Below are positions 35,301 through 46,094 of a DNA stretch of 64,000 nucleotides, piece after piece. The number at the start of each line of letters is the position of its first letter. The stretch's first letter is position 1. Source of the stretch: Trochalopteron elliotii. Lineage: Eukaryota > Chordata > Aves > Passeriformes > Leiothrichidae. The stretch is from assembly GCA_024734555.1 (NCBI GenBank), contig JANPWX010000246.1, positions 2,648,285-2,712,284 of the forward strand. The letters run 5' to 3'. Made by a program: the position numbers and the translations under genes. Under the pieces are notes generated by a model. That model saw only the letters and a program-made list of their open reading frames with translations. It did no database searches and had not been told where the DNA came from.

Positions 35301-38300
35301 ACACGTACCTCTTTGAGCAGCTAGTTACTTCAGCAATCAGTGCTGCAAGAACCATTTATAGAATTGGCTGTTATTTAATCAATCTCTTATTAATAAATGC
35401 CCTGGTCTACTCAGTCACTGACTTGGCTCTGCAGATGTGCAGGGTACAGGCAGTCATTGGCCCTGTACCACTGGGACTGGTCTAAAAATACTTTCTCTTT
35501 GCTACCAAGTGCTTTGATGAAAAAAACCCATCCAACCCAAAAGACAGCAGTCTTTGGCAAACTAGGTATCCCTTCTGGCTTTAGATCATCTGTGCTCTTT
35601 GGAGTGTCTGCAGAGCACAGTAACTGTATAATTCTTGTTCTTGCTCAGTGTCCCTGGAGCAAGGTAGGAGCAAATTTGACTGTTACTTAAGCACAGAAAC
35701 TCCACAAATCAGTGGAGACTAGCAGGATTACTACCACTGCACTACTGTAGCTTGCTCAGTATCTTGCCATGGGAAAATTTGGTGCAGATACTTACTCAAA
35801 GACTGCTGATTGTCTCCACTTATGCATTCAAGTGATCTTGAGGAAGCTTAGTTACAACTATTGTATGTTTGCAATTAAAAGCTGCAGAGCCAATTAGCAT
35901 CTGAAGGCTTGGAGTTTCAGAGACAGACTATGAATGTTGCTGAGCACTTACTTCCTCTGGCGTGGAGACTGAGGAACCACTGGCTTCCTCACTGTTACCT
36001 CCGCTGTCCCTCACACTACCTTCAGTGCAAGCAGGCTCTGGGCAAGCAGTCTTGGGATCCATGAGGAAATCTCTCTGGCTACAGTACTGCAAGATGCTGT
36101 CCCTGCTCTCTTCAGAAAGCTCTTGCCAGAGATGGGAAATGGCTGTTGAGACCTCAGGAAGAGGCACCTCTGCAGTGCAAACAATTCCATGCTCTATCAG
36201 CAGGTCCACTGTGTGCTTATAAAAATACAGGTATCTGGAAGGAAAGGAAAGGGAGTATCTCTTAAGAGCAGTCTATAAGGCAGCCATCTACTGAAAATTA
36301 GCAGGACACTGGGGGGTAGTTCTGATCTGTAACTACTTCACTGATTCTGCCTCCAAGACTTCATACAATTACTGAATGATGCCCAATACTGATGATTTCA
36401 TCTGCAAAAAACAGGCTCCAGCTTCAGCCTCAGCAGGACTGCCTCACAACAGAAAGAAGCTCCAGACACTGCAGTTTGTATGAGCTGCACGGGCAAATCT
36501 CATTCTGGAATTTAATAAATTTTCAGTTACTTGCCTTTGTATCCTGAACCTTTTGCACTCACTGCAAATCACTTTTTATACATTCACTGACATCACACTA
36601 GACTTTAAACACTACACTACACCACACCTGGCTGAGGTCATATCCCGGTGCATTAGGTACTGTACATGTAGACAAGAAAGACACTACCTCAGGTCTGAAT
36701 GCTCTGACTTAAGCATAGGAGTTCCATTTCCTCCATTTTACATCTAAGGAAACACACCCCTAAGCCTGACTTCTGTGCAGTCTGTAGTGAAACTGGTGGT
36801 GGAACATAAGGGTCATAATTTCAACCCAGTGACTAAATCACAGAACAAGCCTGCTTCTTCTGTTAGCACTGTGTGGCACAGTGAACCAAGGATAATAATG
36901 TCTACTTCAGAAAGCAGCACTGAAGGTTATTTTACATTAATTAAATGCTTAGAGAGTCTCAGATGAAAATGAAAAGACCAAAGGAGTACAAACCCAGAGT
37001 TCTATAAACAGCAGTCATTGTTATTATGTTTGGGCTCAAAATGATTCCTTGGAAGATGTCCCAAATGAGCATATTTCCTGATTAACGGAACAATATTGCA
37101 TGAGAAAGTAACTCAAAAGAGGTAATTCTTTTCTTTTTTATTTGTAAATATTTGTTCCAGCAAACTAATATTGAAAATATAATTTTGTAGGCAAGCATAA
37201 ACCTGTTTAAATCCCAGTTTCCACACTCTGGAGTATTTTCCACCACTGCTGGAGACAAAATACCAGAAGGGGAATAAGCATTCTCATGTAAGGTATTGCA
37301 CTCACTAAGGTTGCTGGATGTCCAGCTCCAAACAAAGGACCTGGAATTTCTCAAGCAGAAGAATATGAACCACTATTAGACTGCTCTGCTAAAGAAATTA
37401 AGCTTGAAGCATGACTCAACTGTTTCCTTCCCAGCTGGTAGGAGACAACCACATTTTGCATCGGACAGAGTACTGTGAAGTCCTACCAATTTATCTCCTG
37501 CTACTGAACATGTGGAAAAAAACCCAGCCAGTTGAAGCTCAAAGCATTTCTTATGCTTCCCAAATAATGTGATCAAATGATCGATCACCAAAAGGCTGTT
37601 GTATTCTTTGCTGAAGAGTTCTGGTCGTTTTATGCCTGTTATAAAAGGTCATTTTTTGACAAGAATTAGCTATAAACCAAATGCAATCTGCCCTAGGACT
37701 ACAGGATAAGTGCCAGAGTCTACACAGTACAGGCCCTGGTCTACCTCGTCAGTAAGGAACATGAAAGTCAGGTGTTTATGGCTCTGTCGTGCAGTCTTTG
37801 ATGAAGCAGATTTTTCTAATCCTGAAAATCTTGATTCAGCACATTTCAAGGTCTTCTAAATGATACCTTAACAGCCACCTCCAATTCTAACAGGAGCAAA
37901 AGCAGGAGCGGGAGTGGGAAGCTGCTGCCATCTGCTGGTCCAGCTGCAGTCTCCTTTTGAGGAAAAACTCGGAGATCGAAGAGGTTTTTAGAAATACACA
38001 GCAGTTCAAAGCAAAAGAGAAGAAGGAACTGCAGAAGTTTTTGGTTACGGTGGTGATGCCACGGAAGAGGATACCAGCTGCAGTTCTGGATTCTCCTGCA
38101 CTGCATGTTGTTAACTGTGGAATGGTTAGGGTGAAATTGACTGCTTGATGGTACAGGATAGATTACACATGCATCTATTTCTCATATCTTGGCAATCAAA
38201 TAATCGTTTATCCTGTTGGAAATGCAGGACAAAATCTCTAAGTACGTCCTAGTGTTGTCCGACAGGAAGGGGAAGAACATGGAGTATAACAGTCAGTTTT

Positions 38301-41300
38301 AAGGTGTCAGTAACTTTGGAAAAAAACAGTAATTTTACCATTACGACTTCCAAATAAAATACATGGACAACTGACATAAGAACGGTGGTCTTTGACTTTT
38401 AGGTCCTGCATCAGACATGTACGAGTTTAAACGGTTTACAGGCTCACATCCTCTAGCTCTAAGTGTAACACAGAAGTGTTTAGGTTCCCCCCTCCCCAGT
38501 GGTGCAAACAATTTTGCATTGTTGCAGAATGCCTTCTGGTATCTTCCAGACAACTGCTATTCTGCAGCCCAGAGGCTGAGGACTACAAGATCTCCTTTGG
38601 CTGAATCCAGCCTTATCCTACCCTGATCCCCCTAAAAAAGTACTCCAACCTGGCAGGAGCTAAGGGTCTGTTTCTGGAATGGTTCAGTGTTCAAGCTCCT
38701 CAGAACAATGCCACTGGAGGAAGGATGAAGCATCACTGTGAGGAAAAGAATGTGCCTGCCTCTGGTTCCTGTACCTCCCTGGAACACATACAGCTAGACT
38801 CTTGGCAAATTCATCTGGTGCATCAATTCTTACCCTCCTAAAATCTAACTCTGTGGCAGGGATACAGAGGTAAAGTCTGGCAACACAGGGACTGACACTC
38901 TTTAAAGGAATGTTCTTCTCCTTAGGGGGTGACAAATTCTGAGGGATTTACCAAGGCCTGAAAAGCTGGGGACTGCTACAACTCTAAGAGTCCATTCATG
39001 TGCAAGTTGCAGGGACTTAGGAAGGGATCAGCTTCATCATCAGCAAGGCCAAAGTTGCTGGCATAAGCCTTCTGTGAGGCAGATGCAGGCTCCAACACGG
39101 CTGCATGAATGGCAGTGCCTGGATGCACAGTGATAATGCAAACAAGTTAAAAAACCTGAAGGTTATGCAGGGTGCACCTACCGTTCAAATTCCACTAGAT
39201 CTGGGGATAAAGTGTCTGAAAACTGGACCAGTTCTGGCTTCCCATATTCTTCTAGTGTTTGTTTTTCACATTCTTGAAGCAAATACCAGATGGCAGAGTC
39301 ACATTCATTCATGTCTTCTGAGGCTAATGTAGTGCTGGAAAGAACACAAGGGAAAAAAAAGCCACATGAATAAATTCATAACTGGATTAATAACATCTTT
39401 GTCATAGTCACTCCAGAGCCTAGGGCCATTCTTCCCAAGCCATGTTTTCCTCCTTCCTTTGCTTTTCAGGCAATGAGAAATCCTTGCCAGAGATCAGCTA
39501 CATAGAAGGGAAAAAAATACAAGCACTGACTGGATGTGAAACCAACAACATGCTTAGAATGTTTGTGCACTCCATGGGATTACAGCAGTCCAGGTGAAAT
39601 CTCTTTGTCCTCTCTTTGTCCTTTCCTCATGATGAAAAACCTCTGCTTGGAAATACAGTAACAATGACAAAGAGTTTCAGAGATGCTGAGATGGAAGCAA
39701 GTGAAAAATATTATCATCTGTTCTTGACTGGTGTAAGCCCTTACCTGTGACTGCCGAATTGCCTCCTGACATATTCCTCCCTGACTTCCTCCAAGCTGGA
39801 TGGGCTCCCATCCTCCAGACTACAGCTCGCTGTTTTCAGCAGAAAGGTCATTGTCACATCAGTTGCACTTTTGACTTCTCTCTCACCCTCAGCCCCAACC
39901 AAGCAGAAAACTGTCAACAACTGGTTCTTCACAAGCCGAGCTTTTCATCAGGCAAAAATGATGTGAAAGAAGAAACATCTGCTTCTCCTACAACGTAACT
40001 AGCACTACTGGCAATTCATGAACACTGAGGAACTTAGAATCAATGCCTTCTTCCTAACATAGATTTTTACAGAACTGATGGTGAAAACAACCTGCAAATC
40101 AAACTCTGGGCATGCACTAGTCAATACAGTATTTTTTTGATTACCTTGTAATGAACAAATTGCATGTGAAAAACCCTGACACCCAACCTGTGATTTGCAA
40201 GCAGTATGGATTTTACACATATGCAAGTGCATACAAGGGGAAACTTGCCTTAAACTTCCTTCAACCAGCCTCACTTCTTGTTATCCTTTCAATTTTGCTC
40301 AGTCAAAGTATTTTTTTCTACCTATGACTCACTTTTATGGGTTATCCAAGGATGTGGGTTCAGATGAGGTTGTTCATTTTAAGCACTGAGACTTCTAACT
40401 GATGCAAATTATTGGACCTGCAGGTCACATGAATAGCAATTTTTCTTCTAGCTGACAGGAATTTGGACACTTGAAGGGACAAAAAAATATGTCCAAAGCC
40501 TCTATCCTATCAGCCCCTAGTCCTGCTTGCCGCCAGCAGAGGCAGTGCCCAGCAGCACTAAACAGAAGGCACGTTTTTGGGGGTGTGAGGCCCTGCAGCA
40601 GCAGCTGCCACAAATGCAGACAGTATCTGCTGACCAGTGTGACTGAGGTGTCACAGGCTGTAACAGTGAAGGGCGTAAGGATGGCCTGCCAAGCTGAAAG
40701 AAAACAAAACTAGCATCTCTCTTAACCAGAGGGTTCCATTTCCTACTCTAGGGAATCCTTTTACTTCACACCACCGCATGCTGTTGTGCAGTTTAAGCTC
40801 TGGCAGGGCTGGGTGCTGGTGACAGCTGTGACTTGCACTGTGCCACACTGCTGCAGCCAGGAGGAGCACACAGCTCCTGCAGGCTCCGAGTGGGAGCCCG
40901 AGGATCCAGCCTTGGGACCCGTGCCAGCGCCACACCTACTGAGGTACTCAGCCTGAATGGCCTGCCGCCATGGGATAGCAGGAATTGCTCGTTTCCTCTC
41001 TTCACCTAGGCTGGGGAGGGGGTAGGAAGGACTGAGTCAGAGGGGCATTTCTGAGATACAGTGCTCAGTGGATTGACAGACTTCTCACTATCCCTTACTT
41101 TTTGCTACAACTAAAGCCACAATTGGCTTCAATGCTTTAATGGGCTCAGCTGTGTACCTCTGTCTCTATTTAACAAATACACAAAAACCAAGTCCAGGCT
41201 CTTTGTCCGAGCAAATACTTGCAAACAGTTACCTTTCATCTTCAGCAAAGAACACAAGGTTTGCTCCAGCTTCTGGATAGATGTCTTAGCCTTATCCAAA

Positions 41301-43217
41301 ACCTGATACTAAACATAAGAAGAAAACAGAACTGATTGTTCTCTGCTCTAACTAGATTCATGTTTTAACATGCCTTTGTTGCTTTGCTTTTCCTTCATTT
41401 TTACCTTCACTAATTTCCATGTCTCTGTGAAAACAACTGTGTTGTTTCACTAGCTACCCTTATACATATGAAAAGGGGAAAGAATAAGAGAAGAAACTTC
41501 AATATGGAATATAAATATTTGGGTATATATTATGCAATACATACACATAACACCCAGTCACACAGACATTTGTTACTTAACTCTGATCTTTTTTCATCAG
41601 CAAATGGTCTTGTTTGGATCGTTCTCTTCTTGAAGCATGTCCAGAAATACCATGCTGTGAAGTCTTGGATGCCTACCAACTTAAGGCATAAGATTTTACT
41701 AATCATTTACCATGAGACTTTTGCTGGGAGAAGCCTTTGCCATGTTCTACATTGCTGTAATCTGGATTATAGCAGCGTAAAACATGGCAAACGCTTCTCC
41801 CAGCAAAAGTCTGGATTAACAGGATTAACTTCAGTGCTGCACATCATTCCTTCATCATCTATCCCAAGGACAACTGAAAACATGGCCAGTGCATTTAAAC
41901 ATAAGCATCTCCAAAATATTTCAAGATTTTTGTGCGTTGTGAGACCATCCACATCTACCTTGTAGAGCTTTCATGCTGGATATTTTAGCCAGACACCAAG
42001 GACTAGGATTACAAGCAACCTTCTGTATTAAGGTTTTTTAAGATATCAAACTTCCTTGTCTCCCAGGAGTCACAAGACACTATGGAAAAACTATTTCAAG
42101 AACTGGCACATGAACACAGTCCCTTAGACCAGGCAAAGGAAGTTATTGTTTAGTCTTGGCTTCTGAGATCGTGCTGACTTCAGGTGAACTTGCATCTTCC
42201 TCAGAATATGGCAAACTGAACTCTTAACTTACACGAGGGCTAAGGGACTCAGCAGGCACAAGCCACATAAAGTGGCATTTAGCATATTTGGGGGACAATT
42301 CCTGCTAAACAATCATCACTCCCTCTAAGTTACAAAGTGGAAAATTGAAGGTAACCAATGTAACTAAACGAATCAGTGGCAGAATTGAGAAAATACTCCT
42401 GTGTTTACTCCTCTGCCCCGAACATGGTAATTTCAGTCTTTTCAGTAGTATTTTGAGTAAATTTCATCTTTATAAACAATTTTGTTTAAATAGTTTCTTC
42501 CTTTAGTAGAGACCAAGAAATAGTACTGGTGCTTGTTTTTATTCCTGAACTTGTTTTTCCAGTGTCTTGAAGACAAAGGGCACCTCATAAAGCTGAATTA
42601 ATTACTCCTTTCCCTCTAACTCCTTCGGTCCTTAAACTCACTGTTCTGATTTCAGAACAAAATGCTGTGACAGCAGCTTTATCATGAGATCCCTTGGTTT
42701 GTTTCCAAAATACTATAAAAGAAAATGCAAAGCCATAAAAATGCTGCAAAAAGTCTGTAAGAAAAGTACAGATAAGGCACATGATAAACCCATGACGCAG
42801 CAACTACAAACTGGACAACTCGCTTAGGCTGAGTTGGCACCTTTAAAGAGACCCGGGAAAGGGGTACACAGTGAAATTACACACATACTGGCACCCATAA
42901 AGACACAGTGATAATCCTCATAGATTGAGCCTAAACCTGGTTAAATTTGAACATACTCCTGTGTTATAATGATGCATAGAGAAATAATTACTGTTCCGCA
43001 CCTTTGAGGCACAGTTGTCTGACTGGGATAAAACTCTTCCCCGCAAGCTGCTGAAGAGTCTTGCCAGAGGAACCCAGTGGTGTGCCTGCGGCAAGTGCTG
43101 CTTTGCCATGCAGTGTTCTACCTCTTGCAGGTGTCTCAGGGGATTGAGACTCACTTTGGCATGTGTCTTCCTACAGTCTCCAGCTGTGCCTGTTGAAAGC
43201 TGCAATGCAACATTCAT
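29228..43217 (-). CDS. STRA8: STRA8, retinoic-acid-induced meiosis factor, 8 coding exons
   Basis: Coding exons in transcript order: 43217-43002, 41308-41233, 39829-39745, 39334-39182, 36234-35952, 34686-34610, 32969-32858 and 29302-29228. All junction phases agree and give 358 residues if translation starts at 43217. STRA8 is a germ-cell nuclear protein that switches on meiotic prophase genes with MEIOSIN. Matches to mammalian STRA8 include the helix-loop-helix start (residues 36-72), SLEDGSPSSLEEVREEY, SPDLVEFERYLYFYK, the central AISHLWQELSEE block, EPACTEGSVRDSG, MFEDAFDVA, and the C-terminus CTETFDDEDF. The basic region has lost most Arg, and the long Glu/Lys-rich tract of mammals is absent. 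The first exon's 5' edge is unsure: an in-frame TAA precedes the ATG at 43217, and acceptors such as 'gttgcattgcag' lie just inside it. Confidence 0.94.
32788..32827. repeat. Short tandem repeat, about 15-bp unit
   Basis: The unit 'cattgctcctgaaata' is followed by 'cattgctctgaaata' and a partial third copy. It lies in a STRA8 intron, 31 bases beyond the donor of the exon at 32858-32969. Confidence 0.8.
32858..32969 (-). CDS. STRA8: STRA8 coding exon 7
   Basis: Encodes AFASCTSENPEDHQRLYVQV and TDFLKHLFSTNTQFCQ, aligning with mammalian VFASCNPENPEEKFQLYMQI. Donor CAG|gtaagc, phase 0; acceptor 'cccattttcag', phase 2. Confidence 0.94.
34610..34686 (-). CDS. STRA8: STRA8 coding exon 6
   Basis: Encodes VMFEDAFDVAAGFLDRSKAQ and GMSSQ, matching mammalian ILFEDAFDVASFLDKSE. 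It enters in phase 0 and leaves in phase 2 (AG|gtaaat). The acidic and hydrophobic stretch is conserved; the rest is not. Confidence 0.93.
35952..36234 (-). CDS. STRA8: STRA8 coding exon 5, longest
   Basis: Encodes YLYFYKHTVDLLIEHGI, then AISHLWQELSEESRDSILQY, then ACPEPACTEGSVRDSGG and STPEE. This is the best conserved part against mammals. Acceptor 'ccttccttccag', donor GAA|gtaagt, ending in phase 0. Confidence 0.96.
39182..39334 (-). CDS. STRA8: STRA8 coding exon 4
   Basis: Encodes a weakly conserved linker (ASEDMNECDSAIWYLLQECE) and then SDTLSPDLVEFER, which matches mammalian GTLFSPDLMEFER. In mammals a long Glu/Lys-rich run sits just before this point; here nothing like it is found. Acceptor 'gttctttccag', donor CG|gtaggt, phase 2 at both ends. 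Confidence 0.92.
39745..39829 (-). CDS. STRA8: STRA8 coding exon 3
   Basis: Encodes ASCSLEDGSPSSLEEVREEY, aligning with mammalian ASFNLEDGHASSLEEVKKEY. It enters in phase 1 after 'gctgaaaacag' and leaves in phase 2 at CACAG|gtaagg. Confidence 0.95.
41233..41308 (-). CDS. STRA8: STRA8 coding exon 2
   Basis: Encodes YQVLDKAKTSIQKLEQTLCS and LLKMK, matching mammalian WQVLNKAKSHIPELEQTLDN, the second helix of the helix-loop-helix. Acceptor 'catgttagtt'-like sequence reads 'gtttag' on the - strand; donor AAAG|gtaact, phase 1. Confidence 0.94.
41715..41812. repeat. 98-nt near-perfect foldback (inverted repeat) in a STRA8 intron
   Basis: Arms 41715-41761 and 41766-41812 are each 47 nt and align as inverted copies without any gap: 42 of 47 positions match and the outer 20 are perfect. 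The loop is only 4 nt (ctgg). The 9-mer TCTGGATTA occurs both at the loop (41761-41769) and at the right edge (41810-41818), as expected if the right arm was made by a template switch. A transcript from either strand would form a long hairpin. Confidence 0.95.
43002..43217 (-). CDS. STRA8: STRA8 coding exon 1 (5' edge uncertain), start of the helix-loop-helix
   Basis: From residue 30 it reads LQEVEHCMAKQHLPQAHHWV and then LARLFSSLRGRVLSQSDNCA. This aligns with mammalian LQELEHRVARRRLSQARHRA and LFNNLRKTVYSQSD. Most Arg of the basic region are replaced by Cys, Gln, His or Trp. Donor AAG|gtgcgg, phase 0. The ATG at 43217 follows an in-frame TAA, so either it is the start or the exon begins at an acceptor around 43190-43170. 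Confidence 0.85.
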
Positions 43218-43856
43218 TTATACTGAATAAATATTTAAATGAAGAGAAAGAAATCTTACAGCCTGCACAGTGGATAGACAAAAAGCTGGCTGACTGACAA
43301 GAGCTTATCTTTCTGAAGAAAGTCATGGAGTTTGAAATATTCTCTTTGCCTGACAGATACCCGCCTGTTAAGTACTTACTAAAACCTAATTCACCACTAA
43401 CAATTAACAGCAACCCAGCTGAAACCAGCCTCCCATTTCCTGCACCCTTCCCTACAATGATTTAGGTTTCGTTTCCATGGAATATAAAGGGTTTGGCTTC
43501 ACAAAGGACTGAGACTCCTCTGCTCCCACCGATGTTGTTAAATGACAGGCTTCTTTTTAACATTGACTTTTTTCCCAATAAACTGTGACACAGTGGAGTG
43601 GGCAACGACGACAGACATACTCTTGCACGAGAGGGCCAGATCCAGGCCCAGCGGGGCCTAACGCAGCCTGAGGCGCTCGCCTGGAAAAGCCCTTCCCGCC
43701 TTCCACTGGATTAATGCCCCCTGCCTCGCTACCGACCACAAGCACACCCTAGAGGTAAGAGTGCCCGCCCCTGCTGCTCCTTCTGAGGTCAGGAGGGACA
43801 GACCGGCCGGGGGAAACCCGTGAGGCGCCGCGCCGGGAGCCTCCGGGATCGCTCGG

Positions 43857-43884
43857 TCTATCAATCAATCGATCAATCAATCAA
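43857..43884. repeat. (TCAA)n tetranucleotide repeat in the CpG segment
   Basis: Seven 4-base units, five TCAA with one TCTA and one TCGA. An AT-rich island inside the GC-rich promoter segment. Confidence 0.9.
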
Positions 43885-44050
43885 TTCGCGCCGCCCGGAC
43901 CCCGCCCCCGCCTCCGCGCCTCTGCCGCCCGCGCCAAGCAACACGTGGCGGACGGCCAATCGGCACGCAGCCGGCGCCCGGCGGCGGGCAATCAGAAGGT
44001 GGAATAAACGCGGGCTGGACGCGCTGGCGGGGTGGGGCAGGGGTACGATC

Positions 44051-44414
44051 NNNNNNNNNNNNNNNNNNNNNNNNNNNNNNNNNNNNNNNNNNNNNNNNNN
44101 NNNNNNNNNNNNNNNNNNNNNNNNNNNNNNNNNNNNNNNNNNNNNNNNNNNNNNNNNNNNNNNNNNNNNNNNNNNNNNNNNNNNNNNNNNNNNNNNNNNN
44201 NNNNNNNNNNNNNNNNNNNNNNNNNNNNNNNNNNNNNNNNNNNNNNNNNNNNNNNNNNNNNNNNNNNNNNNNNNNNNNNNNNNNNNNNNNNNNNNNNNNN
44301 NNNNNNNNNNNNNNNNNNNNNNNNNNNNNNNNNNNNNNNNNNNNNNNNNNNNNNNNNNNNNNNNNNNNNNNNNNNNNNNNNNNNNNNNNNNNNNNNNNNN
44401 NNNNNNNNNNNNNN
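44051..44414. other. Assembly gap (364 N), probably hiding WDR91 exon 1
   Basis: The known WDR91 protein has about 41 residues before [10 protein letters not shown], encoded at 45915. Those residues are found nowhere in the readable sequence upstream. The gap in the CpG island is the expected place for that exon and the start site. GC-rich first exons are commonly lost in bird assemblies. Confidence 0.8.
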
Positions 44415-45914
44415 TGACACAAGGCGACATGGGCGCCGGGGCCCGGGCGGCCGTACGGGCGGGATTCCCGCATCCCGGAGGCGCCCGGCCCGCCCTGCCG
44501 CCGCTTTGGGACGCGTAGCCTCCTGGCGAGGGCTGTAGCTGGTTGAAGGCTCCCCTCCTTCTCGGCTCCGGAGCTCCGTCAGCGCAGGACAGGGCGCTCC
44601 ATCCCCTCGCCTGCCTTCCGAACCAGGGGCTGCAGTTCCCGGCAGCCGCCCCGCGCCGCTGGCCAGCCCGGCCGTCTGTGGACCCTGCGTCCGACCTGTG
44701 ACCGCTAGCGGATTCTCGGCTTCGAGACGAGAAGAGCAGCGGAAACTTGCTGACCGAGAGGGCAGGAAGACATTCGTTTGCCTGCATCTTTTCTCGGTCG
44801 TGAGATTTTTATCCAGCGGCTTTACGGCTCAGCTCTTTAGTTTCTGAGTACCAGCTGCCTTGACTAACGTGTGGAAATTGGCACAGAATTTGCCAGTCTC
44901 AAAAATACAGTTTCAATCCTTTGTGTGAGCTTCGTATTCCTGTGGTAACAGTTTTGGGCACCGAATGTAGTGCTTTGAACAGTCAGATGTTTCTTCGACC
45001 AGCGATATAAACACTATTATCGTTAATAAAGCATGTTGCTTTTATTTTTTAAAACACCAGCACTTTGCTAATGTTTAGAGGTCGGCAAACAGCTGACTTA
45101 GAATTGTTATCCAAGAAGGGTCTGCTGGGGTCACAAACTTTAGTTTTCTATATCTGTAGGAAGCCACAGGGATAAAAGTTGGGTATGTCCTAAGATGCCA
45201 ACTGATGAGAGGGGAGCAAACCACATATTAAACAATCTTTGATTTTATATAGGATGCAGTTTTTTCTTTTTCTAATGCCTGTCTTGGCCGTCAGAAACCA
45301 CTGAACAAAAAATCTATTTGCACACCACCATTCTGCCTTATTCATGTTGCAGAAATGATTTCCAAAGAGACGTAATGACAAAAAAAATCCTTTTGCAAAA
45401 TTTTATGCCTGCCCTGTTAGTAGATGATGTTACTAAAGATAATGGTGCTTCAGAGGTTGCAATAGAGCAGAACTGACTTGCTCTTTCCGTTGGCTGAATG
45501 CAGTTATTTTTCCTTTTAGTCTAAAAATAATACCTTTTTTTTTCAGGTGCGCTTGAGTTTTCAACAAAAAACTCAAAGCACTTGTTTTATTATTATCAAC
45601 TGACTCTTAAAAGAGGTAGAAAGTTTTGCTTACTTGCAAGAAAACCCATCAGTTGGGTTCAACAAAATGTGATAGTTCTGTCAAAATGTGGCTATGCTCT
45701 GTCATATTCCTTTTTCCTTCATTTGCAAAGTGATGCAGAGTGGAAGGGTGCTAATACAAAATGCAGAGTGTTTCCAGGATTAGAAAATAACTAATGCATA
45801 AGGATTGTACCGTAGTGCTTATGCAGTTAAAGCTTCTCAGCGCTGAGTTACAGAAAGTGTTGTGCCTGAAGAGCCCTCACATGACTGAAGTCTTCCCTCT
45901 TTTGCCCTCTCTAG

Positions 45915-46094
45915 GTGGATAAGATAGTGGACCAGCTGCAGCAGTTTGTTCAGAGCTACGATCTGGCTGCCCTGCGGGATTACTGGAGTTATCTGGACCG
46001 ACGCCTTTTCAGCCGTTTGGAAGACGTGTATCGGCCAACAGTGAACAAGCTCAAAACCAGCTTATTCCGATACTACCTTGTCCACGCTATTCAG
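45915..46094 (+). CDS. WDR91: WDR91 exon 2 (first visible)
   Basis: Sixty codons, phase 0 both ends: [20 protein letters not shown] then [20 protein letters not shown] and [10 protein letters not shown]. There is no ATG at the acceptor 'cctctctag', so an upstream exon must supply the start. Confidence 0.97.

Larger units (their letters stand above)
43560..44850. promoter_or_regulatory. CpG-rich segment between STRA8 and WDR91, likely shared promoter
   Basis: From about 43.6 to 44.8 kb the DNA becomes GC-rich with many CpGs, unlike the AT-rich flanks, and a 364-base gap lies in its middle. Visible motifs include a palindromic E-box CACGTG (43942-43947) and a CCAAT box (43956-43960), both just left of the gap. 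STRA8 starts to the left on the - strand and WDR91 to the right on the + strand, so a bidirectional promoter is the simplest reading. The WDR91 start site is probably in or near the gap. This is inferred from position and composition. Confidence 0.65.

Noticed and set aside
37850..38150. Lys-rich open frame (+) and Leu-rich open frame (-) over the same DNA
   Set aside because: Neither resembles a protein I know, and the flanking STRA8 exons join in phase without them. It may be conserved non-coding or chance sequence.
43820..44787. Long open frames on both strands spanning 44051-44414
   Set aside because: Most of their length is undetermined bases; the readable ends are GC-rich promoter DNA with no protein similarity I know.
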